From: Oncomelania hupensis
Taxonomy: Eukaryota; Mollusca; Gastropoda; Littorinimorpha; Pomatiopsidae
Direction of reading: 5' to 3'
DNA length: 64,000 nt
Assembly: GCA_036898135.1 (NCBI GenBank)
Contig: CM072515.1
Location: 55,423,736 to 55,487,735, forward strand
The position numbers and the translations under genes are program-made. The number at the start of each line of letters is the position of its first letter. Within the stretch, counting starts at the first letter, position 1. This document shows positions 54,702-64,000 of this stretch, piece after piece. The notes under the pieces are model-generated. The model ran no database searches. It was not told the origin of the DNA and saw nothing but the letters and a program-made list of their open reading frames with translations.

Positions 54702-57546
54702 CACGAGTTTGTAAGCAGCTGCGATGATGGCTTTGTCGTCATCCAAATCAGCTTCTCGTCGGGCGTTGGTCACCTTCTCCGTAAATTTTTCAAAGCAGGG
54801 CTTTTGGTCATATTGAATCACTTGATAGATTTTGGTGACTCTTAGTCCTTGTTGTAGATACCATTGTAACAAGGGGGTGATTAATAGTATTTTTCCCCAC
54901 GAAAGCTGGAGATGAGTGACCGTTGCGGTTGTTTTAGGAATCCATGAGCTTCTGTAAACTCTTTCATGTGATGACCGATGTCATTTCGTCCAACGTTGGA
55001 GTTTTTGAAGATGGGTGGAAATTCTTCAAATCGAGGTTTTAGTTCATCTGGAACCTCAATGTCCACTTCCACAAATCCAAACATGGCACCATCCTTCCAT
55101 GATCCAAGATCTCTTTTTCGCTCATACCACCACTATAAAAGGCGGGTCCACACTCAAATCCGGGAGCCCAATAGGCTACTTCTTTCTTATTTTTCTTTCT
55201 ATACTCCTGCCACTCACACTCCCGCATGATGCGTAGATTGACGCCTATCTTTTGCAAATAGGCGTCTTTTTCCTGTGTGTCGTCGGCTCTCTTTTTTTTT
55301 AAGGTCAGGGTCCAAATTCTGTGTCAGTCAGCAATCATGCCCATGCCAATAACAGCCATGAAATTGAAATGCCGTGTTGGATTTTTGCTCCCATCCATCC
55401 ACTGGAAGTTTTCTTCCCCCTAGACGTTTTTCTATTCCCTTTTTATATTGATGCTGGATGTCTCTCCTTTCTTTAGCCGCTATATACTCTAGCCATTCTA
55501 AACAAATCTTGCTCTGTCGATTTTTTTTCCAATCTAAAATGAATCCACTTTCTGCTCTTCTTCTCAAATAAAATCCGACTGGCATGGGCTCTGACATACA
55601 TTTTAAATATAAACTATTGGCATCATAACCCTCGATGGTTTTACAGAGTTTTGGGGAAGAGATGTTGGGATCAGCAGCTCTGATATATGTCACATCTTGT
55701 TCGTGATATCGATGAAACACAATGGCTGGACCACCACACACCGAATCACGCATGGTATAGTACATATCTTTGTCCTTTTCATCGCATAGAGCAAAAAAAT
55801 TGTGGCAGCTTGAGTGCAAAAAGCGATCGGTTAGTCCCGGCAAAGTGACTCCATCGTAAAACATATCTAAATTCAAATCTTGAAAAAAATGAGTTTGCTT
55901 TTCGATGGCTTCAAGAAATGGTACACAGTCCATGTTATTATAATGAATGAGCCAATCTCGTAAGGTGGTCATCTTTTGAGTGTTCCATTCCAGTTCACAG
56001 CTTTTATATTCGTCTTCCGTGATTGTACTTTTGGTCAGATCGCTAAAAAAGGCCTCTCTGGGAGGTAACTGCGGCTCATCCAACTTGTCCAGCGAAGTGA
56101 TGTATTCGTACGGAAAAAAAGACTTTTGCAGAGCACACTTGTAGGCTGCTAAATATTGGCGATATGAAAATCCAGGCGCCAAATAATTGGTGATGTCTAG
56201 AAATTTTAATTTAGCGTTGGATAGGACCAAAAACTGTTTGCCTTTCTTGATCATATGATTCTCTGATGTTTTTGTTTTCTTCTTGTTGTTTTTTCTCTTT
56301 CTTCCTTCTGGCGTTATTTCTTCTTTTTCTTCATCATCATCCTCTTCTTCCTCCTCCTCTTCCTCATCTTCATCATCATCTTCAGCATCATCCTCTTTCT
56401 CCTTATTTAGGGTCACACCAAGGTCGGGCTCGGTCTCACAAAAATATTTAGCTAAATAGGGTTTTAAAACATTCAAGTCATATTTTTCACTAGAAAATCC
56501 AATCACGGGGATGCTCTCAATAAATGTAGATAATCGATCCTTCAGCTCATTGAGTGGATGAAATTCAACATGTTCATCAGTTTCAGCAATAACTTGTAAG
56601 CGTTTCTTGATTTTTTTACATACAGGTTTAGCCGCCTTTTTTAAGATGGAATGCGAGGCTTTTTGAATGATATATAGAGCGTCTATGGTTTTACTAACCA
56701 ACTCTTCAGAGTTTCCAGTGGTTATAAAACATTGAGGATCCGTGAATCCCGGCACATTACTACATATACTGATGGCTAGAGGCACGTGTTCTAAAAATGT
56801 TAGTTGTGTTGGAATATCCTTGACGTTTGGCGTGGTTGGAAAATAAGTCTCTATGTCATACACAATTCTAAAAGTGTGAAACTGTAGTTGTATTGGCAAA
56901 TCTATATTTTCATCGCCTAAGCGCTGTCTCAGTGTGGGTGGAAGTTTATAAATTCCCCCTGGAAATTTTTCACCGGTTTGAGCCCCTTTACATTTTATAA
57001 AATGATCACACAATCTCCCTGATACTCTAAAATGACGATCACATTTGCTACAACTATAGGTCTTTGCATACACATTCAAGTTCTTGATATACGAAAAATG
57101 ATTTTCAAACTGATTTATATGTAATGTCTCGGAATATCTAGTTAATGATCACCTAACCAATTGTGCTGTGCGTAAATCGGATTCTTCCTGTTGTTGTAGA
57201 CTAAAAATGGTCACATTGATTTTAAAATGTTTTTCAAAACAATCAATGTCTTCTAGTTTTACACCTTCAAATGTTTTTGGATCACCCTCAGGTAAAAAAA
57301 CTTTTAAATAATGTCTTTGCACTTCGTTCACAATATTGTTGATGCGCTCCTCTTTTTAGCGCTGAACAACGAAATAAACACAAATTATCTTTGATAGGAT
57401 AACGAGGATCACAGTTCACAAGAGAAATAAGTCCTTGATTTTGAGTTAAAAATAATGGAAACTCAGCTGGTGGAGCTCCAAGAAGACGGTGTTGTCGTTT
57501 AAATACAAAAAATTCAATATTTGTGATCCATTCCAGGGTCCATTCT

Positions 57547-57658
57547 CTGCAAAATATAAAAAAAAACTATAAGTACTTCTCATTATCTCAAACAAACAAT
57601 AAAAATAAAAATATAAAAAAATTACTATAATAAATATTTAATAACTTTTTTTATTTAC
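57547..57658 (-). other. Predicted polB intron 1
   Basis: The donor GTAAAT follows the acidic N-terminal exon and the acceptor TATTTTGCAG precedes the block leading to KDNLCLFRC. Length 112 bp, AT-rich. Removing it keeps the reading frame (phase 2), whereas the intervening DNA has stops in the frame. Confidence 0.65.
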
Positions 57659-58134
57659 GTGTTTTCTCTCTGTAGAGTAGCAAGGTTCTGATAGTCGATA
57701 TTGTCAAGGTCACTTAAAAACTGTTCCCAGTCTTCACGATTATTCACAGACACTGGATTTTCAAAGAGAGCAGCATTGTTCATACACGCATAATAATATT
57801 TTACTTCCTCTGTCCGTTGATTTTTCAATATCACACCTAAGCTAGCATTAATCCTAAAACAAAATGTCTGATTATGATAAATAGTATTATTTAATTGTTC
57901 GTGGGTCAATAAGCCACCTTCAAAAGAAAAATTATATCTTTCCAACACAGGGCCACGATAAATATAATTGTCAATATATCTGCTATTATTGACATAACAC
58001 TGAAGAAATGGGTCGTGGTCTTCAATAAAATGCACTTCTTCTAAAAGACTGTTAATAACATCGTCTGAACTATTATTCACCAACACTTGATCCAAGTCAC
58101 TATCTTCAAAATCATCCATTTTAAAATGTTTGCC

Positions 58135-58834
58135 ATTTTAACAAGTTTTTTTCATTAAAAAATGCTGCCACAAACTCTCCTATACTTTTATTCAGCTCCT
58201 AGCTCTCTAAATATACCCTATGGTTGCGTCAGCCGTTTGGAAAGTTTCATCATCCGTTTTTGTAAGTTTCCCAAGATCCCACGACACCTCCTCAGAATGT
58301 TTTTGCTAATAACATATCTCCCATCGTCTTTAGTCTTTTCTCCGTCACACCCTGTCAAGTCGGAACACGCTTCAGTGATATTCTTCTTTCTTCTTCTCTC
58401 TAGATGGGTCACGCTCCGTCAATCATTCTTCTTTTGACCTCTATCATCTAGGGTCCGGCACTAATGTCTTTCTTAAAAAACACCTGTCATGCATATTTTC
58501 CCACCATTCTAAAATGACCACCTCAAATAATATTGTCTTCCTCTGTAATCTTTCTTCTCCCCAGATGGGTCACGCTCCGTCAAGCATTCTTCTTTTGATC
58601 TCTATCAACATGGGGTCTGGCACTATTGTCTTTCTTAAAAAACACCTGTCATGCATATTTTCCCACCATTCTAAAATGACCACCTCAAATAATATTGTCT
58701 TCCTCTGTAATCTTTCTTCTCCCCAGATGGGTCACTCTCCGTCAAGCATTCTTCTTTTGATCTCTATCAACATGGGGTCTCGCACTCCTATCCATATCAG
58801 CTATGGTTCATTCAGATAATATAAGCATTGTTAA
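58135..58834 (-). repeat. Right subterminal tandem repeats (162-bp unit)
   Basis: GTCTTTCTTAAAAAACACCT starts at 58466 and 58628, a 162-bp period, with a further diverged copy upstream (about 58300-58465). Each unit has a CATGCATATTTTCCCACCAT block and ATGGGTCACGCTCCGTCAA. Related, inverted words occur at the left end (29.74-30.26 kb and near 30.5 kb), so the repeats belong to the element's termini. Confidence 0.85.
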
Positions 58835-58853
58835 AATAATATATTTATGCGGC

Positions 58854-58891
<38 letters not shown>

Positions 58892-59092
58892 TGGGTGTGA
58901 CACCTAACCACACAACCAACCAACCATAACAAAACCCATCATTAAAAAAATAATCTATGGACCACACCCTGGCACCATCCCCGGCCATCACCACCTATGA
59001 GTACATCTGCACCTATGACGTCATCCCCTGTGACGTCAGCAACTTTTTAGGTGCATCTGCACGCTTGTCCATAAACAGAGGTCCTTACTACT
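58835..59092 (-). repeat. Polinton right terminal inverted repeat
   Basis: Reverse complement of the left repeat, ending CCTTACTACT. Two TGACGTCA palindromes lie at 59016-59023 and 59031-59038. A (GT)n run of about 38 bp (58857-58895) replaces the ACCCAC array of the left end. Confidence 0.93.
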
Positions 59093-59098
59093 ATTGTC
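59093..59098. repeat. Polinton target-site duplication, right
   Basis: ATTGTC, identical to 29394-29399. Confidence 0.95.
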
Positions 59099-59485
59099 CG
59101 ACTCAGAAAGAGGTACATTACTAACACTGCTACCGATATTTAAGAGGGGGACCGAAATACTACGAGGCTGCTAAGTCAGCAGTAAAAGGGGGGTGGGGGG
59201 GCGATAAAGCGTAGCGGGCTTGGGTTGATTACACAACGCTTCGTTACGATACTTGGGAGGCCCGGCAAGCAAAGAAGGTTGGAGAGGGGGGTAACGTAGT
59301 AGTGAAGGGCGGAAAGTGAGAGGGAGAATTAGGTGGTGATGGGGGGTATAGGGCTTTTGTGCAGAAAGGGAGGGATGGTTGGGGAAGTGAGTGCGTTTCG
59401 GGTTGGGGGTTGCTAGTGGAGTGCAGCTAAGGTCGCAGTGTGTGTGTGTGGGGTGGGGAAGGGTGGTATGGTAGGGGGGTGATTT
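59099..59485. other. G-rich non-coding flank
   Basis: G-rich sequence with GGGGGG, GTGTGTG and GGGTTGGGG runs; no gene seen. It may belong to the untranslated end of the LINE fragment that follows. Confidence 0.4.
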
Positions 59486-59862
59486 TCAGTCATGTTTACT
59501 ATTTAGTACAGTGATAGCAGAGGGCACGAAGGTCCGCTTCATCCTCTCAGTCCTGCACTTGGCAGCGCGGTACCTCCGTCCCGATGGTAGGAGGCAGAAC
59601 TCGCTGTGGAGGGGGTGAGTTGGGTCGTTGGCGATCTTTCGGGCTTTGTTGATTGTCCTCACCGTGCCCAGGTGTTCTAGGCTCGGTAGGTCAGCAACGA
59701 TCACTTTCTCAGCCTGCTTCACCACTCTGTCTAATCTGTCTCTGTCTTCTGAACTGCACGCATGGTGCCACACTGTCAGGTTGACAGGTTGTCCAAATCC
59801 CATCAAACCACTCGGCGATTGCTGTTCCACGTGCCCGGCACAAGTTAGTGCAAATGGTGAGT
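59486..59862 (-). pseudogene. CR1/L2-type LINE, C-terminal RT fragment
   Basis: A 114-codon frame with DRDRLDRVVKQAEKVI, LPSLEHL...KARKIANDPTHPLH, FCLLPSGRRYRAAKCRTERMK and FVPSAITVLN. This order is the C-terminal end following the RT domain in CR1/L2/Rex-type LINEs. No catalytic region is present, so it is a 5'-truncated insertion, as is usual for LINEs. It is not related to the RTE copies in this window. Confidence 0.7.
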
Positions 59863-59864
59863 AG

Positions 59865-60468
59865 TTTTGGTGTAGATAATAAAACTTCGTTTAACCGTTT
59901 TCTCCTTTGCTAGGTCATCAAACTGGCTTTCTTCGAGCGATGCTTGAGTTCGGAGTTCATCTTCCACAAATGTTGCCCTCGGCTAGTTCTTAGGTATTAT
60001 TTGCCCAAGTATCGTGGACAGTTGCTAGCAGTCAGCTGTGATAGGCCTACGAAGACTATGATACTGTATCTTACCGGAAACACAAAGGGATAAAACTGTT
60101 AGCAAAGAGATTAGGGGTCCACACGCTGAGTTGAGAGCTTTAGTTTCCAATGCTAAGTATTAGACTTCAAACCACAAAGATATGGAATCATCCTTTTTCC
60201 ATTCAATTCAGTGCAATAATTTATTTGAACGCTTGTTCACTTACAACCTTCAAAGCCTTCTAACTTCGGGATTTTCAACTAACTTCAACCAAACTTGTAT
60301 TTTACCCGACTCTGTTTAAACATTTTCACCATAATAATAAATATCTGGCAGAAAACGAGGTATCCCGATCCAATGGAGTAGATTATTGTATTTAATCTCT
60401 TTATTTTATTTTATTTTATTTTATTTTTTAAAGTTTTATTTTGTTTCATTAGCAACAGGCTGAGAACG

Positions 60469-60469
<1 letters not shown>
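59865..60469. other. No supported feature
   Basis: AT-rich, with a TTTTA pentanucleotide run at about 60400-60430. No gene recognised. Confidence 0.5.

Positions 60470-60471
<2 letters not shown>

Positions 60472-60547
<76 letters not shown>
60472..60547. repeat. (GA)n microsatellite
   Basis: About 38 GA dinucleotides. Confidence 0.95.
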
Positions 60548-60551
<4 letters not shown>

Positions 60552-61320
60552 TCCAAACGAACTGCCTCACTCGCAAAGATTTTCACTCTCAAGTCTTGTG
60601 ACCGATCTCCGGAGTGCAACGTGCAACATGTTTTATATAATTTTTTGTGGGAGAAGAAACCAGGGGGGTGAGGTGGGGGGGGGGGGGAGGGGAGAGATTT
60701 GAAGTTATTCTGGCATTTTGTTCCTTCGTAGTTGTTACTGTTTGATGGCTTACTTTATTTGCCACGTTCGTCACACCGACCTCTCTCTATTTGCTTTGTC
60801 CGATCTTCGGTTGACAGTATTTTTACAATTATGTCAATGTCCTTATTTAATATATTTAGCCTATTTTATTACTTGGTTCTTTCCCTCGCAAACGTTTCTT
60901 GACGTTTCAGTTTTCTGTTGTTGATTTATTGCGTTATTTTCTTTATACCTTGTTGTCGTTTTGATATGCTTTCGTGTTTTGTTTTGTTTTTAATGCGTTT
61001 TTGCGTTGTCTTTTTTTGTCAGGAATTTTGTAGTTGGTTGTGTTTGTGGACATACTTTTTTTAAATTGATTCGTGGTCTAACCGTTTTCTGCTGTAATTT
61101 GTGCGTTACAAACGGTTTAGGTAGAGGAGATTTTTTATTTAATCCGTCAGGCCTGGTCCGTCGTGTTATAGTTATACTTAATAATCGGCGATATTGTGGG
61201 TTAAACAGTAATAAAGGGGTAAACGTTCATTAAATATTCCACTACATGTCTTGTTATATGTTTATCTGTATAAATAATTGTAGTAACAACTAAATAAAGA
61301 AAAACAAAACTACGTCACTA
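60548..61320. other. No supported feature
   Basis: A G13-type run lies near 60676-60690; otherwise T-rich non-coding sequence. Short frames (60718-60924, 61006-61233) show no domains. Confidence 0.5.
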
Positions 61321-61346
61321 AACATGTACGAGATTTGGGTGTGTGT

Positions 61347-61350
61347 ATAA

Positions 61351-61379
<29 letters not shown>
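61347..61379. repeat. (GT)n microsatellite
   Basis: GT dinucleotides, about 16 units. Confidence 0.9.
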
Positions 61380-61381
<2 letters not shown>

Positions 61382-61679
61382 TACCTAACCATAACAGTGG
61401 GTTTATGCATAGGTTATACTTACGTGCAACTGGGTTTAAAAAAATACTGGGTTCCAAAATCTGAAACTCAGTTTTTTTAAAACCGGCTTTGCAATAGGAA
61501 TAACAAAAAAAGTGTATACGCAAAGTCTGAGCGAGAAACCCACAATTGCGGTTGAGTCAACTTTGAGTTTGAGCCAGTTAACACTCCGCGATGTGTGTTC
61601 CCGCTGGTCAACCAGTCGAATACACGCACTGTCAGGGGAAGTAACTCGGAACGCCACACGCTACGTGCCGTCTGGCAAG

Positions 61680-62830
61680 ATGGAGGTACGTGTTTTTTCG
61701 TTTTATTCAGTTGTATTTTGTCCTTCTGTCTCTGTAAATTGTTCTTTAATCTATATTTTGTGCTTCTAGGATGTGGCTTTAAAATGTTCCCTTGTTAAAA
61801 TTTCAAGCTTTTTCGGTGTGCTTTTGTACTTTTAAAATCATATCAATTTTCGTGTGGATGTTGTGGTCGATTGTCAACACAGGGTCTGCATTTTTGTTTG
61901 TTACTTTTTGAAGAACACAAAAATAAATTTGCTGCATTTTAAGCGTCCTTGTATCTGATATTAATGAAGAGTCTTGTGAAGTCTCTTGAACATTGAAACA
62001 GTTACCATGAGAAATGTATGTCTCCTTTGTTCACACTGGGGTTTTCAAAACTTGCATTTTTCTCATTTACAAAAAAGACGGTCAGTGAAGATAGTACAAG
62101 AAGTAAATAAGGGAGGTATTGATGTGTTATTTTATTCATATGTAGATTGATTAAATAAATGTTTAAAAATATTTTTGCAGAATAACAATTTTAGTAGGCA
62201 AAATGCAATGTTATCAGAATAAAAAACAATAAGCTTTTAACGTGTACCGTTTATTATACTGCAACTTTTATTTTTCTGTATTTTCCTTGTGTTCTGATGT
62301 AATTAAAAAAAACACATGTTGCAACAAACAGTAAAATACAAAATTCTGGCTGCCGTTACCTACATAAGTTATAGCTTTTGGTTTATGGTTCACCTGTCTG
62401 TTTTCCTTGGATGAAGGGAAATAGAATATGTGAAAACTGATTGATGCATTAAACTGCTTAACATTTGGATTTTTTGTGGAGACCAAGCGTGTTTGCCAGT
62501 ATCAAATTGTTGTATCTGGCAAACTCCAACAGTCTCAGACCCCTGTCATTTGTCTCGTTGTTGCAGTGGGGTCCACATTAATAGCTAGAGCACCATTTTC
62601 AGATCTGCATCTACTCCATTTCCCAAATTGTTAGCTGTATTTCTGAGTAAGCATAATTATTTTAATAAATTCTGTTATTCCTTTTTTTCCCAGAACATCC
62701 TGTTATGCCTCGAGTTTATCCGGTTGCGGAGAAGTCGCTGTAGTCCGACAACGACCCAGGAGGCGTTTGGAAGGAAGACGTCCCACTCCATCACCATCAA
62801 CATCTTCATCGCCTTCATTGTACTCATCAG
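61680..62830 (+). other. Possible host gene start, two exons
   Basis: A candidate first exon ends ATG GAG followed by the donor GTACGT (61686). A candidate second exon (62694-62830) follows CTTTTTTTCCCAG and ends in AG before GTGACA. The splice keeps a frame that encodes about 47 residues, including an Arg/Ser/Thr-rich part and a hydrophobic ITINIFIAFIVLI segment that could be a membrane anchor. The gene would continue beyond the window. I recognise no homologue, and other frames across the second exon are also open, so this is tentative. Confidence 0.3.
62472..62580 (-). mobile_element. RTE endonuclease scrap
   Basis: About 105 bp matching 48,620-48,725 in the same orientation (GGAGACCAAGCGTGTTTGCC and CAGACCCCTGTCATTTGTC). 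It is an internal piece of the RTE endonuclease with neither end of the LINE. Confidence 0.85.
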
Positions 62831-63282
62831 GTGACAGCTGGTGTGTGTCAGTACTTATTGAATTTTATAATATTGTTGTTCGCTTTTAAAAAAACACTCA
62901 CTGATTGCTGTATAAAATCGGTGCCACAGCAAAGCAGTTAACAACTGGCAGCTCCACGCCTCAGATCAAACTGTGACCTGCTAACACAAGGTGTTGGTGG
63001 TATATTGTTTCTACATTGCAAAGGGGGAGGTGAGGAGAGCTTGGATGAGGGAGGAGAATGGGGGGGGGGGGAACATTAGTGTACATGGCAGAGCTAGACA
63101 TCCTTGTTGAATAAGATCAAAGTTTTAGCTCAATTTTACAGTTGTTAATGGGGCACATGAAATGCAGATTACATTATTATAATGTACACAATTCGCTCTG
63201 GGCTTTTAAGGTTGTATAGGTATGCTTTGGATTTTAAAAAGCAGGCATGTTGAGGAACCTTTGTACTTGTGCTTTCATGGGG

Positions 63283-63672
63283 TGGCCTCGTGGCGCAGTT
63301 GACAAGTCGCCGGTTTCCTATGCCGAAGGTCGCGGGTTCGATTCCCGCAAGGGGCGAACGTATGTGACTTAGGTACGAGACTATTGAGGTCACCGAGGAT
63401 TTTCTCCGGGCACTCCGGTTTCCTCCCTCCCTTCAATAATGGTACAGGATGCAGTCAATATAAAAATTTCAAAAATAAAAAATTCGATTTTCTTCCGTCT
63501 TCTAATAGCGATCTCCCTGCCTTTACACCACCTGTTTGAGTGATGTATGTGTATTTGGTGTGTGAGAGGGTAAATGAGACAGGTGAGCGTGTATGTTGGT
63601 ATAGATCGCCGCGCTTTGAGCCTTGGGGAAAGGCGCGTACATAGCATCCTGTATTATTATTTATTATTATTT
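63283..63672 (+). repeat. Complete tRNA-derived SINE with V-like core
   Basis: The tRNA-like head has an A box (TGGCGCAGTTGACAAG, about 63292-63307) and a B box (GGTTCGATTCC, about 63333-63343). The core CTCCGGGCACTCCGGTTTCC (about 63404-63423) is followed by a middle shared with 16.76-17.12 kb, and the tail is GCATCCTGTATTATTATTTA. Total about 390 bp. It lies in what may be an intron of the putative host gene. Confidence 0.85.
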
Positions 63673-64000
63673 ACTGAGTAGCTAGTAAGCATAAGAGTTT
63701 CTATAACTATTTTATAACTTGGTTGCTAGTAGCTAGTGTGTCGAAGTGGTTAGTGGGAAAAAATGCTGTCCCACTTCCTCCGGGCTTTTGTGCCCTTTTT
63801 TCCCCAACCTCTACCCCCTAAACTTTAAATGTGTTTTGCTTGTTTCTTTTACACTTTAAAGAGGGTGAGTAGTACATTCATGTACAAGAAAATTAAAGTC
63901 CAGAATATAATATTTCATTGATGAATCAGTAGACAGTATTGTCAGTCAATCCCTTTTTGTAGTTGAGCCAGTTCAAGCCTCTACTCTTTTCAACTTCCAT
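63673..64000. other. No supported feature
   Basis: AT-rich sequence to the window end; nothing recognised. Confidence 0.5.

Larger units (their letters stand above)
53082..58119 (-). pseudogene. Protein-primed DNA polymerase B with two introns
   Basis: Three exon-like blocks: 57659-58119, 54702-57546 and 53082-54131. N-terminal part: KDNLCLFRC block, then CSKCDRHF zinc-like motif. Exonuclease: VYDIETYF, FSSEKYDLN, YNNMDCVPF. Polymerase: motif A in GYDANSLYLK, motif B NSSYGRT right after intron 2, motif C CDTDSLYLAL. The end SYLYTKRKVLSDGVSTIALDL is typical. Defects: in-frame TGA at 57149-57151 and 55328-55330, frameshifts near 55300 (A9 run), 55095 and 54890. An Asp/Glu run (about 56330-56400) and a Pro-rich insert (53415-53720) are low-complexity additions. 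It replicates the element; the terminal protein is not identified. Confidence 0.88.
29400..59092 (-). mobile_element. Polinton/Maverick (adintovirus-like) element
   Basis: The element is bounded by terminal inverted repeats beginning AGTAGTAAGG at both ends and by a perfect 6-bp duplication. It carries the diagnostic Polinton set on the minus strand: protein-primed DNA polymerase B, FtsK/HerA-like packaging ATPase, retroviral-type integrase with chromodomain, adenain-type protease, major and minor capsid proteins, and accessory proteins. Total length is 29.7 kb; subtracting the MULE (about 1.3 kb), the LTR element (about 7.8 kb) and the TIR element with its LINE (about 4.6 kb) leaves about 16 kb, normal for Polintons. 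Stops, frameshifts and insertions show it is not functional as assembled. Confidence 0.96.

Noticed and set aside
54157..54727. Cys/His-rich plus-strand frames as a gene
   Set aside because: They are translations of the intron minisatellite repeated in two frames.
44527..57151. TGA recoded as an amino acid (for example selenocysteine)
   Set aside because: TAA stops and frameshifts also occur, no insertion element is evident, and ordinary decay explains the pattern.
63283..63360. tRNA gene on the plus strand
   Set aside because: It is the head of a SINE whose other copy at 16.8-17.1 kb shares the body; cloverleaf pairing is poor.

Overview
The window is eukaryotic and almost entirely repetitive. 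It contains several retrotransposon classes, tRNA-derived SINEs, long trinucleotide, (GA)n, (TA)n and (CA)n microsatellites, solo LTRs, and spliceosomal-type intron signals. The SINEs with a V-like CTCCGGG..CTCCGGTTTCCTCC core, the RTE-type LINE with a GGATA-repeat tail and the abundant element remnants fit a marine invertebrate, plausibly a mollusc or another lophotrochozoan. That host assignment is inference from repeat style only. The sole host-gene candidate is a weak two-exon model near 61.7-62.8 kb.

Layout: 0-2.4 kb holds SINE remnants and an RTE 3' end. 2.5-12.9 kb holds a family of roughly 0.7-kb repeats surrounding a broken Crypton-like tyrosine-recombinase gene (7.2-9.6 kb), an inverted partial second copy (10.4-11.5 kb) and one well-bounded non-autonomous copy (12.25-12.92 kb). 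13.4-16.3 kb is an RTE-type LINE. 16.7-23.9 kb holds a SINE, microsatellites, a 1.3-kb retroposed insertion with a 20-bp target duplication that carries a pogo/Tigger-like MITE, and a hairpin MITE. 24.0-28.4 kb is one RTE fragment cut twice by LTR-like insertions with 5-bp duplications.

The centrepiece is a Polinton/Maverick (adintovirus-like) element at 29,400-59,092. It has terminal inverted repeats starting AGTAGTAAGG and a perfect 6-bp target duplication, ATTGTC. On the minus strand, from right to left, I read protein-primed DNA polymerase B (with two apparent introns), packaging ATPase, a small basic protein, a conserved hypothetical, retroviral-type integrase with chromodomain, minor capsid (penton), pVI-like protein, major capsid, adenain-type protease, a small membrane protein, a PC4-like protein and a small zinc-binding protein. 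Together these make a virion-forming, self-synthesising element: polB replicates, integrase inserts, ATPase and protease package and mature, and capsid proteins form the shell. This copy is broken by stops, frameshifts and insertions.

Three insertions interrupt Polinton genes, and a fourth lies inside one of them: a Mutator-like element in the PC4-like gene (10-bp duplication), a Ty3/Gypsy LTR element with integrase-before-RT order (Gmr1-like) in the major capsid gene, and an unclassified TIR element (4-bp duplication) in the integrase gene, itself invaded by a near full-length RTE LINE. Removing them leaves a Polinton of about 16 kb, normal for the family. Right of the Polinton are a CR1/L2-type LINE fragment, microsatellites, the possible host exons, an RTE scrap and a complete SINE.
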